DNA of 64,000 bases, from the NCBI GenBank assembly GCA_024734495.1, contig JALMQS010000816.1, positions 7,943,481 to 8,007,480 on the forward strand. Direction: 5' to 3'. Positions within the stretch are counted from its first letter, which is position 1, and every line of letters starts with the position of its first letter. This document shows, in pieces, positions 44,906-56,014 of this stretch. Under the pieces are notes generated by a model, which worked only from the letters and a program-made list of their open reading frames with translations, made no database searches and had not been told where the DNA came from. The stretch comes from Forficula auricularia. Its lineage: Eukaryota > Arthropoda > Insecta > Dermaptera > Forficulidae. The position numbers were made by a program, and so were the translations under genes.

Positions 44906-46970
44906 ATAAAAAAATAAACTATTAAAAATATTACTTTTTAATTTAATTAACTTGAAATACATTTAATTTATTCACTAATAATAAAAATTAGTTGGAAGGT
45001 TTCAGTGACTAAGATGGTTAATGGGACGGGGGTTTGTGATTGAGCTTTTGATTTGTTCAGGTGTCTTATTCCCTATAACCCCGACATAAGTAGAACAAAA
45101 TTGGAATGTTATGGTACATAATTCAAACACTGCTATGTACGATAGTAATAGGATGTGGTTCGAAAAGTAAATCAAAAAAATTTAACTGTCACATGTATGG
45201 GAGGGGGGGGGGGGTTGAATCCATCCCTTGATCTCCTGAATAAATTATTTAATAAGGAATGTTTATTCTAAAATAATTAGGTACATAAAAATAAATAATT
45301 TAATACTACTTTTCTTTTTAATTTTTCTAGTTTTCATTGATTTATAAGGTTTTAAAAATATTTAATTATTAAATAGAAATCTTTTCAAATATTAATTCAA
45401 AAGAGTGCAAAGTCAGCCACGACATCTCAAGAAAGTGAATGTCTAGTTTCTCATTAAACCTTTCAGACTTTTCAAATGATTAAATTTAAAATTCACATTT
45501 TAAATATTAAATATTTTTTATAGACTTAAAAATTATTGTATTTTTGTGTACCAGTGGCGTGCAGGTCCATGGATGCTATGGATGCAGCCGCGCATCCCTA
45601 AAATTTCAAACATTTAGAGTATTTTCATAAATATCAACTTCAAAGTTTCAGGAGGATCATTTAAATTTTCAAATTATTATCCGTTATTTCAAATATTTCT
45701 ATAAAATACATTTTTTGTTTTAAAAAGAATATTGGTTCTCGAAATGAAATAAAATTGTTGCATAGTTTCAAGGGGCAATTAAAATGAATGATTTTTAGGA
45801 AAAGCGTGCGGATAGAAGGTTTGAAGTCCCTGCCTGGTATATCTTCCAGTTCAAGCATGTCAAAGACAAGTCTAGACGAGTTTTAGTCGAATAAAAATTG
45901 TTCTCGCTGAGGAACTATTAAAATAGAAATAATACAAAAAAAAGAATAAATAAAGATGATTTGAGAATTTTTGGACTAATCTATTTCTAATAACTCTCAA
46001 TATATAAGGTCGGAAATAGCTAAGGGTGCTATAGACAAGTCATAGCTTGCAAAGATTTTCTTACAGGACAGGCTGATTCATTGTGGCAGATGGTCGATTT
46101 CCATCTCAGGGACTGTGGAGTTTAAGTCACAAGATTTAATTTCTGACTCCTACCCTCTCTCAAATCAGTATCCGTTGTGGGTGAAGGTCCCAAAATATAT
46201 TTTTTTTAAATCTAATGTTAAATTTGAAAAATGACCAAAATGAGGACGTTTTCGACGAAATTTGCAAAAAAAAGCCAAGGTTAAAATAAAATTAAAAAAA
46301 AAGGATAGTTTTTTGGACAGCGTCCCCTGGTTGAAAAGTCACCAACCGCCACTATTATAATTTCATATAGATTCTACTGTACTCGTACGTAATAGAAAGT
46401 AAAAAAAATAATCTTGATTAAAAAAAATATTTATTTCCTCCTTATTGCTTATTCATAGGAATAGATGTAGGGGTGAATTATTTATTTTCCTTCACCCTAA
46501 TTCTCGTGAACGGAGAGGATAAGATCATTTTTCCTTTTTCTGTTGTATTCCATGTGAGGCCCACGCGTGCGACAATTTAACGCTTTCCTCGAGCACACCT
46601 GGCTCATAACAAAGTAACAAAATAGGCTCCGCAGACGATTCATTCTCCCACTTAGCTTATAGCTCATCTGCAAGTTGGGCTGTCAATTAAGCGATAGTTA
46701 TGGAAACATATGTATGCGTTCCAAATCACCTCCGATACCATATAGCTCTTTTAGTATATTCGAATTGTGAGATATGAATAATAAAATCTTTCATCTCTAG
46801 GAAATGTCATTCATTCTCTAACAAGTTTATTTTCGAAAATTTTCTCTTTTAACAACCCATTTTCAAAATGATATATATGCGTATTCAAATATCCAATAAA
46901 ATTGGAATTATATCCTTTGGATAAAATATCGTGAATAGCTCCAAAACACCTAAAGTTCTAATGAAAATAA
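44906..46970. other. Mostly unassigned stretch
   Basis: It holds a G-run (45199-45213), an isolated hAT-like left end CAGTGGCGTGCAGGTCCATGG (45552) without a matching right end, and a GC-richer segment at 46540-46740 with CACGCGTGCG. The minus-strand ORF at 45661-45858 is not recognisable. Confidence 0.3.
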
Positions 46971-46972
46971 TA

Positions 46973-47284
46973 TCCCAACCAAAACATTCTGTGAAAAAAT
47001 AGGCCAAGTTTGAAAAAGTATTATTAAGTAAATTATTTTCTTGAAACTTGGCTGTTATGAATTATACTCTAAGGGTTAATGAACTAAATTCGTAACAACC
47101 AAGTTTCATGAAAAATTAAGAATCCATAAATTTACATTGTCATTCAAAATGGATAGAATGCATTTTAATTGAAAGTACTATTTTCTGAATTTAATTATTC
47201 TTGGCGAATTTAACTTGGCTGCACACTAGATTACACTACTTTTTCAAACTTGGGCTGTTTTTTCACAGAATGTTTTGGTTGGGA
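46973..47284. mobile_element. Foldback MITE with TCCCAACCAAAACATTCTG ends
   Basis: The left end TCCCAACCAAAACATTCTG and right end CAGAATGTTTTGGTTGGGA are perfect inverted repeats, with the match extending to about 45 bp (CAAGTTTGAAAAAGTA). 312 bp, non-coding; no clear target duplication. Confidence 0.7.
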
Positions 47285-47309
47285 TTTCTCTACTTTTTGT
47301 ATGTTATGA

Positions 47310-47400
47310 GGAAGCTCGTTGGTCCAAAGGGCTAGAATTTTTATTTTTGACCCTCCCTCCATTTTGAAGGGGTTGAAAGTTTGGATTTTTCGAATTTTTC
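47310..47400 (+). repeat. Single unit related to the 115-bp array
   Basis: GGTCCAAAGGGCTAGAATTTT, TTTTGACCCTCCCTCC and CATTTTGAAGGGG match a unit of the array at 10979-11640. Confidence 0.5.
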
Positions 47401-47999
47401 CTTTGTTTGTGTGACAAACTCTACTAGCAGATGAAATTTCATGATGCTGGAATGATTGGAAGTACCCTATAGGTTTTGATGACCTGCCAGTCAGTCAGTC
47501 AGTAAGTGGCAAAATTAGCTATTTTTTCAGGTTAATATCTCAGAATCTATTTAAGCTATAGATACTATTGAAATTTGGTACTATTACATAATTATATGTG
47601 TATAAATTCAGCTCTATATCTCAAATGGGTTCCGAGCTGCAGGGGGGTCGAAATTGGCTCGAAATAATTCATGTAAATAGCGTATAGTTTGTACGGCCAA
47701 GTCAATTGCTCGAACTTGGCCTGCGCACGCTCTGCTCTTTGATATTTAAAGATTTGTATATTTGTAAAAAAATGTATTTTTCTAGAACGTACCAACGGAC
47801 CAAATTATCTATAAGTGTGTAAATAAGATTGATTGTATTAGAGCTCTATAAAGCCAGGTATTCGCAACCGCCATCTTTGACCCATTCCGATTGTCAGAGT
47901 GACATGTTTACATATTATGTGTATGTACTAGTACTTATATATATATATATATATGTTCAGTGAGGCTTCCGCGGATAGCTTCTATGTCATTAGAGGTTT

Positions 48000-48225
48000 T
48001 TCAGGTTTCTCCGCGTGGGTTTGAGAGTTTTACTCGACGTTTCGGCTCTCCTTTTGGAGCCATTTTCAAGAGAGGGGGTGGTCTACGTGGTCTTAACCTT
48101 GTAGTCCAAGGTTCGTTTTGGCGGGTGTCTTCCGAGTGAATTTCTTCAGTCGGAAGGTTGGGTAGATTTGGATATTTAGGAAGTTTTGGGTGTTTTGTGG
48201 TTGAGGGTGTATTACTTACATTATT
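48000..48225 (-). mobile_element. Hammerhead-bearing repeat fragment
   Basis: A minus-strand ribozyme-like motif lies in a non-palindromic context next to a SINE A-tail (48226-48240). The open frame across the region (48001-48351) also spans the SINE and is not a gene. Confidence 0.5.
48030..48070 (-). ncRNA. Hammerhead-like motif, CTTGAAAA subtype
   Basis: Minus strand: CTTGAAAA in place of CTGANGA, a strong stem II GGCTCC/GGAGAGCC (one bulge) with loop AAAA, GAAAC, a 5-nt loop GTCGA and GTA. GAAA and the cleavage triplet are sound; the first box is degenerate, as in 4082-4118. Confidence 0.5.
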
Positions 48226-48582
48226 ATTTTTTTTTTTAATGATATTGATGTGAGAAGGAGATACACCAGAAGGTGGATCCCCTAAAGGCTGTATGGGCTG
48301 GTCCCTCAATCGTGAAAAGAACAGAGCAGAAGGAAAAGAAGCCGGGATCACGAGCCAATCTCAGAAACTTAGATACAATTCAATATCCAATTTACTAAGG
48401 TTTTAGGGGCTTCGAGCAGTGGTAAATTCTCCGCGCGATAAATTCGGTTAAATTTATCTCCCACTTAATTTTTATTACCAGACCCTATACTTACAGAAAA
48501 AATGTCTGGGTATAGCCAGGAATCGAACCCGAGACCTCCGGGTTGCCAGTCAGTTACTCTGACCATTACACCACGGGGGCGG
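48226..48582 (-). mobile_element. tRNA-derived SINE, second family
   Basis: On the minus strand the head reads CCCGTGGTGTAATGGTCAG (A box) and GGTTCGATTCC (B box). A body of about 280 bp ends ATCTCCTTCTCACATCAATA followed by an A-run (T-run 48228-48240). Head, unrelated body and A-tail are the standard SINE layout. Confidence 0.72.
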
Positions 48583-48652
48583 ACATTATGGTGGCTAACG
48601 TCTCGGCTGTTGCTGTTTTGAGAATGTTGGGCACTATCGATACCTTCACTGT

Positions 48653-48692
48653 CACTGTTTGTAGGCAAATGCACATTTGCCTACAAACAGTG
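48653..48692. repeat. Perfect 19-bp inverted repeat
   Basis: CACTGTTTGTAGGCAAATG is followed by two bases and its exact complement. It would form a strong hairpin or cruciform. No second copy seen in the window. Confidence 0.85.
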
Positions 48693-49900
48693 ATATATAT
48701 AGTATATATATAAACATTATTTTATACACAGAGTTAGTGCAACATCATCGATTATAGTTTTTAAACAGTTATGGAATTTTGATCTGCAGTTAATGTGATT
48801 ACAATTAGATTGATTGAAATATAATTTCAAATTCGATTGAGTATTCGGATTTTTTCTTATAATAATCAAATATACATATAGCAAAGAATTTTGAATACAT
48901 TTACGCCATATTACTGGTGTTAGTTTGGATCAAATATGGCCGCTGCAAATACTTCTCAACTCTTCTTTATACAGCCTTAATTGTATACATCTATAGTCAG
49001 AAATTTCAAGTAAAATTTAGCCTTAAAAGCATCTACTAGTGAGGAGAAACAAATAAAAAAATCCAAATTTAAAATGATCTTTTTCCACGTTTCAGACATT
49101 TATTAATCGAACAAGCAATTAAATGGATAATTTTTGGTCAAATTCAATACTTCGGCAGCCCTACCAGTGCACCACTGATGTCTATAACTATACTTTGAGT
49201 GATTTATGATAATGAAATTCTTTAATTTTTTTTATCCCCCAACTTAACGATTGAATTTCAGCCTAAGGATATAATTATAATAAAAAAAGAAGAGATTTCT
49301 CGTCATGAGCGAATAAACACATCCCATCGTTGAATCGTATTATTATCCTTTCGCTCCAAATAAACAAAGGCTTTTAAGGCACTATCCATGCGTATCAAAT
49401 AGATAAAGTGCTGATGCTTTGTGATTTAGCAAAATGATTCGCCTACGGATAACAGCGTTTCTCGAAGACATACTTTACGAGACAATGCGACGTTGTGTCG
49501 ATTCGTGTGAAACAATCCAAGATCGAGAGTACTTAGGGTGCTCGGGGACCCCCATCTCGGAAACATTAACCAGGAGGTGGCTATCAAGGCAAAATCGCTC
49601 TTGTCTGTTTTACCTTTCTATAACTCATTTGGTATGATTGTTCTTTTATCGTGCATCTTATAGTTTTACTCGCAAAACGAGACTCATATTTCACTAGAAT
49701 GGCTTAAGAAGAACTTTCACCATCGCTCTTTCGTATTGTTTTTTCAACTTAGCGTGATGTACACTAATAAGATCAAATTGTAAAGTGATACAAACATATC
49801 AACAAACGGACATAAACATAATGTAATTCGGTGAGGTCGAATAAATCGGAGAGAAACGTTATATCAGTGGTTGATAAAATAACTGTAGGTATAGATTTTT
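48693..49900. other. Unassigned, with a GC-richer island
   Basis: 49420-49620 is GC-richer and unique; its 67-residue ORF has no known domain. Nothing else recognised. Confidence 0.25.
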
Positions 49901-49904
49901 TTTT

Positions 49905-50745
49905 ACTTAGAGAAAGTGGTGTAGGTTTTAGGTGAAACATGATATTAATTAATAAAGTAAAGAGTGTGTAGTTTCACAGTGAATGAAATAAAACTCAAAG
50001 AGGTTTTGAAGTCGGTGCCAAACAAACCATACCTATAAGCGACCACCAAACGTACTAAGGTAAGATCCGTCGAGTGCGATTCATAAAAGGTATATGTTTG
50101 GAACCGACTTCAAAAAGTAATTTTATGTTAATATTTCGTAGTTTACTTGTAACTAAATAAGATATAAATTATTTTATACCTTTTAGTGTATTTTATTTGT
50201 TGCATTTATTTTTTTTGAAGTCGGTTTTTATTTTTTTCTTAAAAATTATTTTTATTTTTTCTCTTTTAGTGATGTTATTAATAGTGATCATATCATCAGA
50301 ACTTGACCAAATTAATATGGCACCATCCCTAAGATAACCCCTTTCCAATAAAAAAAGAATCATCGAAATCGGTCAATAAACAAAGAAGTTAGGCCTGAAC
50401 AAACCTAATAAAAAAGGTCTAATACCTATGAAAAAAATGGGACCAATCGGAAAGTAGACTGAACCCAATGCAAAAAATTTTCAAAATCGGTTCACAATTG
50501 GCGGAGATATGAGGTAACATAGGCATAAAAAAAAAAAAAAAAAAATTCAGTCTTATAGAGAACCTCCTCCTTTTTTGAAGTCGGTTAAAAATATAACATT
50601 CAAATCATGCATACTAATATAACAGAAGAAAAACATCAATAAAATTAAAATTTAAAAAATGTTTACAAAATTTTTTTTTTAATATAAAAATATATAAATT
50701 TAATGTGAAACTACACACCCTTTACTTTATTAATAGATTTATTTG
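49905..50745. mobile_element. Palindromic element related to hammerhead family, centre replaced
   Basis: It begins with the tail GGTGTAGGTTTTAGGTGAAAC, and its arms AAGTAAAGAGTGTGTAGTTTC and complement (near 50705-50735) are inverted. Where other members have a ribozyme, this one holds the GAAGTCG-family element 50010-50590. Confidence 0.6.
50010..50590 (-). mobile_element. GAAGTCGG-family element, uninterrupted copy
   Basis: On the minus strand it starts AACCGACTTCAAAAAAGGAGG, continues through CCTCATATCTCCGCC, AACCGATTTTGA and GGTGCCATATTAATTTGG, and ends in the GAAGTCGGTGCC hairpin. It is the contiguous reference for the split copy at 6065-7490. Confidence 0.7.
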
Positions 50746-51394
50746 CTAATTTATCGTACTACTCCGGACAAACATTATTTAACCCATAGCTACTTATTTA
50801 ATATACCATACTTTTGGTCTCTCAGTCGCTATGTTGTCAATTGGTTTCGGAGCATATTGTGGTCCAACGTCTTTGTTATTCAAAAGCTGTCCAATTTCAA
50901 TTTGCCACATTCTGAAAATTTGTTTTTTCTATGGTCCACTCTGTACACCATGAGGGTAAGCCGGAAAATCCAGTTCTAACTATACCTACAGTGTACGCAT
51001 TTTCTATTTCCATTTGTCTACATCTATATTGATAAAATGGAAGGATCGTTGCGAGTATCTGGAAAATAAAACTAGTCAGTAATCGAAAACATTTCGATCA
51101 TAAAAGATTTGATTTGTGGAGATTTTTATTATTCATTAAATGGACATCTTCTTTTTCTAATGTCACTGGAGAGATATTAATTAGAATTTTAATGTCAATA
51201 GAATGAAAATTTTGATATTAATTTACCTATAAAAAATAGTTGATGAGTGTTAAAAATTTTTATTTTTTTATGAAATGGATGGAATTATTTTCAATTTTAA
51301 ACAAACTCATGCAGATCTGTCGCCACAATTAATGATTTTAAAATTAAATTTAAAGAATAGAAGTCCGTATTATCCTAGATGTTGGTAGATTGAT

Positions 51395-51490
51395 ATATTT
51401 GTTTTTTAAGAAGGTTTAGACTCCCCAGGAATCGAACCTGAGTCCCAGACCTGCTTTCTGGAAGTTTTGCTTGGCCGTCTTTGAATAGAA
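51395..51490 (-). repeat. tRNA T-arm relic, possible SINE fragment
   Basis: The minus strand has CTCAGG, the B box GGTTCGATTCC and CCTGGG, forming a T-arm stem. No A box or tRNA fold was found. Confidence 0.35.
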
Positions 51491-52237
51491 TAAAAAAAAA
51501 TTATTTCTCTACCTACTCTGAAAAATGTTCACATAAAATATAAAAAAATATAATTCATTTATAGATTTAATCTCACTTGAGTACACAAAGTTCATTAATT
51601 AGTACATAAATATGTTTTTTAAATTTTTGACCATTTTTCTCTCTAAGGGATCCAAATTTTTTCATACTCTTTTATTAGAAAAAGTTTCATATTTTTTGCT
51701 TAACAATATATCAATAATTTTCACAATTTTTTTTATTAGAAGAACAGTTTGAAACTCACCTTTCCTCGGGTAAGGATTTGTTTGATTTGGCCCCTAATAA
51801 TCTTATTGAACGCCTCCTATTATATGGGGATTTCAAAACCACATAAAATTATGAAAACATTCTGTAAATCCACCCAATCCCAAATAAGAACGAATTTGAT
51901 ATATTAACTATTTTGAAAGATACTATATAAAGTATGTAACTTTCAGTATACGCGCGTGTCTCATTCACACTTCCCCGGCTTATTAAATATTTCATAAATT
52001 TGACTCTACCTGCTGCCAGATAAACAGTGGTATATAATCAAAATCATCTATACCAGTGGTTCCCAACCTGGGGGCGATTTGGGTTATCAGGGGGCGCTAA
52101 ATAAGTGAGGGGCGATTGGGGGGCGATGAGTATTCTAAGGGGGGGGAATTAAAATAGTATTGTACAGTAGAAGTTGCCGGGTAAAATAAAACAATAACAA
52201 AGTTTTCAAACTTTCATTTATTTTTTCAAACTTTAAC

Positions 52238-52531
52238 TTAGCCCAGTAAATAGAGGGGTTTCAGCTTACATTAATTGCGGGAAAATATTTTTTTTAGGTA
52301 TGGTGTGGGTATGCAAAATCTAAGTTTCTGACCTCTAAAATATGGGGGACAACTTTTTGGTGGCCGAAAAACTTCAAAAATTCTCGAGGTTTTTCGGCCA
52401 CCAAAAATTGTCCCCACACTTTTCGGGTCGCAAACTGAGATTTCGCATACCAACGCATACGATCCTAGAAAATCTTGTCCCGGAATTAATGTAAGCTGAA
52501 CCACTTTTTGAATCCTTATTTACTGGGCTAA
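52238..52531. mobile_element. Foldback MITE with TTAGCCCAGTAAATA ends
   Basis: Perfect 15-bp inverted ends TTAGCCCAGTAAATA and TATTTACTGGGCTAA, further arm match around CAGCTTACATTAATT, and an inner hairpin of TTTTTGGTGGCCGAAAAAC and its complement. Inserted in the hAT element. Confidence 0.75.
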
Positions 52532-52744
52532 ATGTCAAACTTTCTTAATTTTCCCAGATTCCAATTTAAAAATGAAAACATTTACTACTTGTTTTTAAAT
52601 GTTCGTCAATGATCTTAGTTATTAGTTGAATAAAGATTTCACTGTCGATAGTAACAGAATTGTCTTTATTTTAGGTTAAAAATAAAATAAAATGAGAGAG
52701 TCTTCTGTTTTTTTTAAATAAAATAATTTTTAATTATTTCTAGA

Positions 52745-52779
52745 GACTATAGTTTCGAAGGCATTGCCTTCATCATCTA
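52745..52779 (-). ncRNA. Hammerhead motif, first box decayed
   Basis: Minus strand: TAGATGA in place of CTGATGA, stem II GAAGGC/GCCTTC with loop AAT, GAAAC, loop TATA, GTC. C3 and U4 are lost; the rest is intact. Half of a palindrome only. Confidence 0.62.
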
Positions 52780-53559
52780 TCTATCACAAATATTTCAAAT
52801 TAGTTACAAATTAAGATTTATACATAGAAAATTTTGAAAAATATATAATGCTCTTAGTTAATTATTTCACTTCTTTGTTCTTAAAAAAATTGGTAAGAAA
52901 AGTACATTTTATTTATTTTTTTTATTTTATTTAGAAGTGACTGGATAAAACTGCTTTGGTTGTTTTTATATACGGTAATAAAATTGTTTTAAAATAATAA
53001 AACTGCTTTATTATTTACACTTTACTTCAAAATAAAATTAGGAATACTCTGAAAATGAAAAGGGGGCGATAGGTGTTAGTCAACATCCAGAAAGGGGCGA
53101 TGGGCCACAAAAGGTTGGGAACCTCGGATTTATACCTTATACCAAGGATTTATACCTTATACCAACACTGAAAACAGAAATTTTGAGAAGTACTGGTATA
53201 TGATGATATGCTTATTGAGTTGTCAAATGAAGTTTAAATTTGTATTTAATTATTATTTCTTATTATACGAGTATAATTGTATTTACGATGGCAAAAAATA
53301 GAGGGACGTGTAAATCGGTTGTAATTCTGTCAGGTCTTCTGTTATTTATTGAGCATTGGACAGCTCTGTGGAAAATGAATGTTTCACGAACGAATGGGAA
53401 GATTTTCCGTCGAGGTGATTGTCCTTAAAAAATGAACTTTGTATATCTGTTAGTGTCGTTCTCACCTACACATGAGTAGTTTTTCTTTTCTCCCTCCCCC
53501 CTCAAAAAACAAATAAACAAATATTTGTCATGATAGAATTTCGAGAAGTTTCTCTAATT

Positions 53560-53830
53560 TTTTTTCTCTTCCACGCATTTGCTAAAAGTAAAGGGCGAAT
53601 GAAAAATCGAAATTTGAGTCTGAGTTCGATTTCCTTATATTCTTTCAAGCGAGCCATAAACATAAATCGCCCAGGAAGGAATTCCCCATTTGAAAGTTGA
53701 CTTCTTATGGGGGAGGAGTTGGTCGGCGCCTTACTTGGTCCGGGCCTGAAATCCGCGGCTACTTTTCTTCGTTAAAAGCGAAGCCGCGAGATTTCTTGAT
53801 AATTTCACCTGCATTCTTTGATCGCTCCGA
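53560..53830. other. GC-richer non-repeated island, candidate regulatory DNA
   Basis: Unique in the window; contains GAGCCATAAACAT (53651-53663), shared with 40000-40012, and an inverted GCGAAGCCGCG region. No ORF of note. Confidence 0.25.
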
Positions 53831-54486
53831 AAAAAGCTCTATTCATAAAATTCTAAAATAGTTTTTGTTTTTTTTTAACCTGGCCACATCTCATTTCGAG
53901 TCTTATATTATTCTTTTTCTTCACTATACAAACTAAAATTTATTAATATATTGATATTTTTTGTTTCTCATTCACGGAAGTCAACTGGGAGCCGATCGCT
54001 CTATATGTTAACCTTTTTATACAAAATTTTAAATGGTTTCATTTGAGGTCAGTATAAATTTTAATAAAGAATTGAAATTTCTTTTGACCGTTCAAATAGC
54101 ACTAATCATGTTGAATTTTTAAAAATGTGACATGTGAGAATTTCACGTGAAGCGGACAACGAAAAAAATGTGTGGTTTTGAAATTCATTCATATTTGGCC
54201 TAATTGTAGGTACTTCAAGAAGGTATGAATGTGAACACACAATTTTTGGGTGTATGAGGTTTAGTTGACTAGTTGCGGACTTCTAAAGAATTTTGATGTT
54301 ATTGAATTTCGGATTTTTTGGAAGCAATTTTTCGGATTAAACAAATCAACAATAAAATAGTAAACATGGTGATTTATATAGAAAATTTACTGTTCTTATT
54401 AATGATGAAATGCGATTTTAAATATAATTTTTTTTCATATACAAAACCGAAAGTAAACATTTCAAATCAGAATTTTCATATAAAAT

Positions 54487-54745
54487 AATAAAACTTGAGC
54501 AAGATGCGAGGTAGGTTTCTAAAAAAAAAGAAATAAAACAAAAATTGAGTTTTGAATTTGATATATTTCGGGGGTGAGCCCATCATCAGGAGTCAGAGAA
54601 AACGAAATATATCGAATTCAAAACTCAATTTTGTTTTATTTCTTTTTTTTAACCTACCTCGCTCGCACCTTACTCAAGTTTTATTATTATATTAAAATAT
54701 TTCACCTAGAACCAACACCTAACTCCTTAAAAGTTACAAAAATTT
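54487..54745. mobile_element. Hammerhead palindrome nested in foldback element
   Basis: Inverted arms ACTTGAGCAAGATGCGAGGT and a counterpart near 54655-54685 enclose a minus-strand ribozyme. The right tail, read on the minus strand, carries GGAGTTAGGTGTTGGTTCTA and GGTGAAAT, the tail shared with 23095 and 49905. Confidence 0.7.
54560..54589 (-). ncRNA. Type I hammerhead motif, core intact
   Basis: Minus strand: CTGATGA, spacer T, stem II GGG/CCC with loop CTCA, GAAA, TATAT and C (AUC-type cleavage triplet). Stem III is minimal (A with U around UAUA). Stem II is short, so activity is less certain than for 22414-22577. A plus-strand half motif (GAAATATATC) is at 54604-54613. Confidence 0.68.
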
Positions 54746-56014
54746 AATAGCTCTCCGAACGTTTGTTTTTTTAAATTATTTTATAAAATTACTTTTGAAA
54801 TTTAAAGTATTTATGCCTACACAGGTGAGTTTTGCTAAGTATGTTATTTTTTTCGTGCTAACTACTGTTTCCTACTAATATTTTTGTTAAAAATTATACA
54901 TTTTATTTTAAAATTTGAATATTACCTATCGTAAATCATTGTTAGAGTTTAAATAGGTTAGTACATATCGTTTTAATGAGTTTTCGCGCAAGCGCCAGCT
55001 AACACGCACAGTGCGACACGTATGTACTTTAATTCATATATCTCCTAAACTAATAAACCTTCCATTTTTAAACTTTAAGCTATATTTTGAAATTAAAATA
55101 ATAGAAAAAAAGCGGTCAGAGCTATGAAAATTCTGATTTGAAATGTTTACTTACGGTTTTGTATATGAAAAAAAAATATATTTAAAATATGATTTCATAA
55201 TTAACAAGAACAGTAAATTTTCTATATAAATCACCAGGTTTAATATTTTATTGGAAATTTGTTTAATTCGAAAAACTGCTTCCAATAATTCCGAAATTCA
55301 ATAACGTCAATTCTTTACAAGTCCATAACTTGACAACTAAACACCATCCTCCCAAAAATTGTGTGTTTTCATTCATACCTTCTTGAAGTACAATTAGGCC
55401 AAATATAAACGAATTTCAAAACCTCACGTTTTTTCGTTGTCCGCTTCACGTGAAAGGCCCCATCTCTAAAATGTCTATGAGAATTAAATAAAATCTTAAA
55501 AATATCATATTTAAAGATAAACCGCAACGTCTAGCGATGATCCGTTGGAGTTTATTTTTATTAACATACGCCACTAAATTTGATTTTCTTTGCATATGAC
55601 TTAAGGGCTGTTTTGTTCACTTTTGTTTTAAGATACGGTGTCCATTTTTCTGAAATTATTGATGAAAAACATTTGGTTGTTAGAGAAACTTTTGCTCAAA
55701 AATTCCGGTCCTAATAACTTGATTTTTCTGCAAGGGCACTACGTCCTAATCATCTCTTAATTTCAATACATAAATATAATAATAATAAATTTTGATATTA
55801 TTATTGGTTTTGATAGAGCCCACACAACATTATACTATACAAATAAGCTGGTAAAGTGCAACTCCGACCGCATACCAATGGTTCCATTCCTTATAACTTG
55901 AAATAACAATATAGTTTTTATTTGTCTTTGATAAAAATAAAACGAGTGAATTTGTAAAAAATTTTCATGATCTTAAGTTTAGCCGTTCCTAATAACCGAT
56001 AGGTACAAAAATTA

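Larger units (their letters stand above)
52054..53127. mobile_element. hAT-like non-autonomous element with nested insertions
   Basis: The left end is CAGTGGTTCCCAACCTGGG and the right end AAAAGGTTGGGAACCTCGG. Flanks ATCTATAC (52046-52053) and ATTTATAC (53128-53135) match at 7/8. GGGGGCGAT words near both ends are further inverted similarity. Inside are a foldback MITE (52238-52531) and a hammerhead fragment (about 52690-52800). Confidence 0.8.
54141..55455. mobile_element. 1.3-kb foldback element with TTTCACGTGAAGCGG ends
   Basis: TTTCACGTGAAGCGGACAAC starts the left arm and its exact complement ends the right arm. Arms of about 340 bp match well (for example GTATGAATG and CATTCATAC, CAGTAAATTTTCTATATA on the right). 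The centre holds a hammerhead element. No target duplication is obvious. Confidence 0.78.

Noticed and set aside
45552..45660. hAT MITE starting CAGTGGCGTGCAGG
   Set aside because: Only a left end is visible; no matching right end or target duplication was found.
45790..45870. tRNA-derived SINE head
   Set aside because: Resembles a T-arm loosely, but the B box is not conserved and no body or tail follows.
48520..48585. tRNA gene on the minus strand
   Set aside because: Has box-like words but no 7-bp acceptor stem; the downstream body and A-tail show it is a SINE head.
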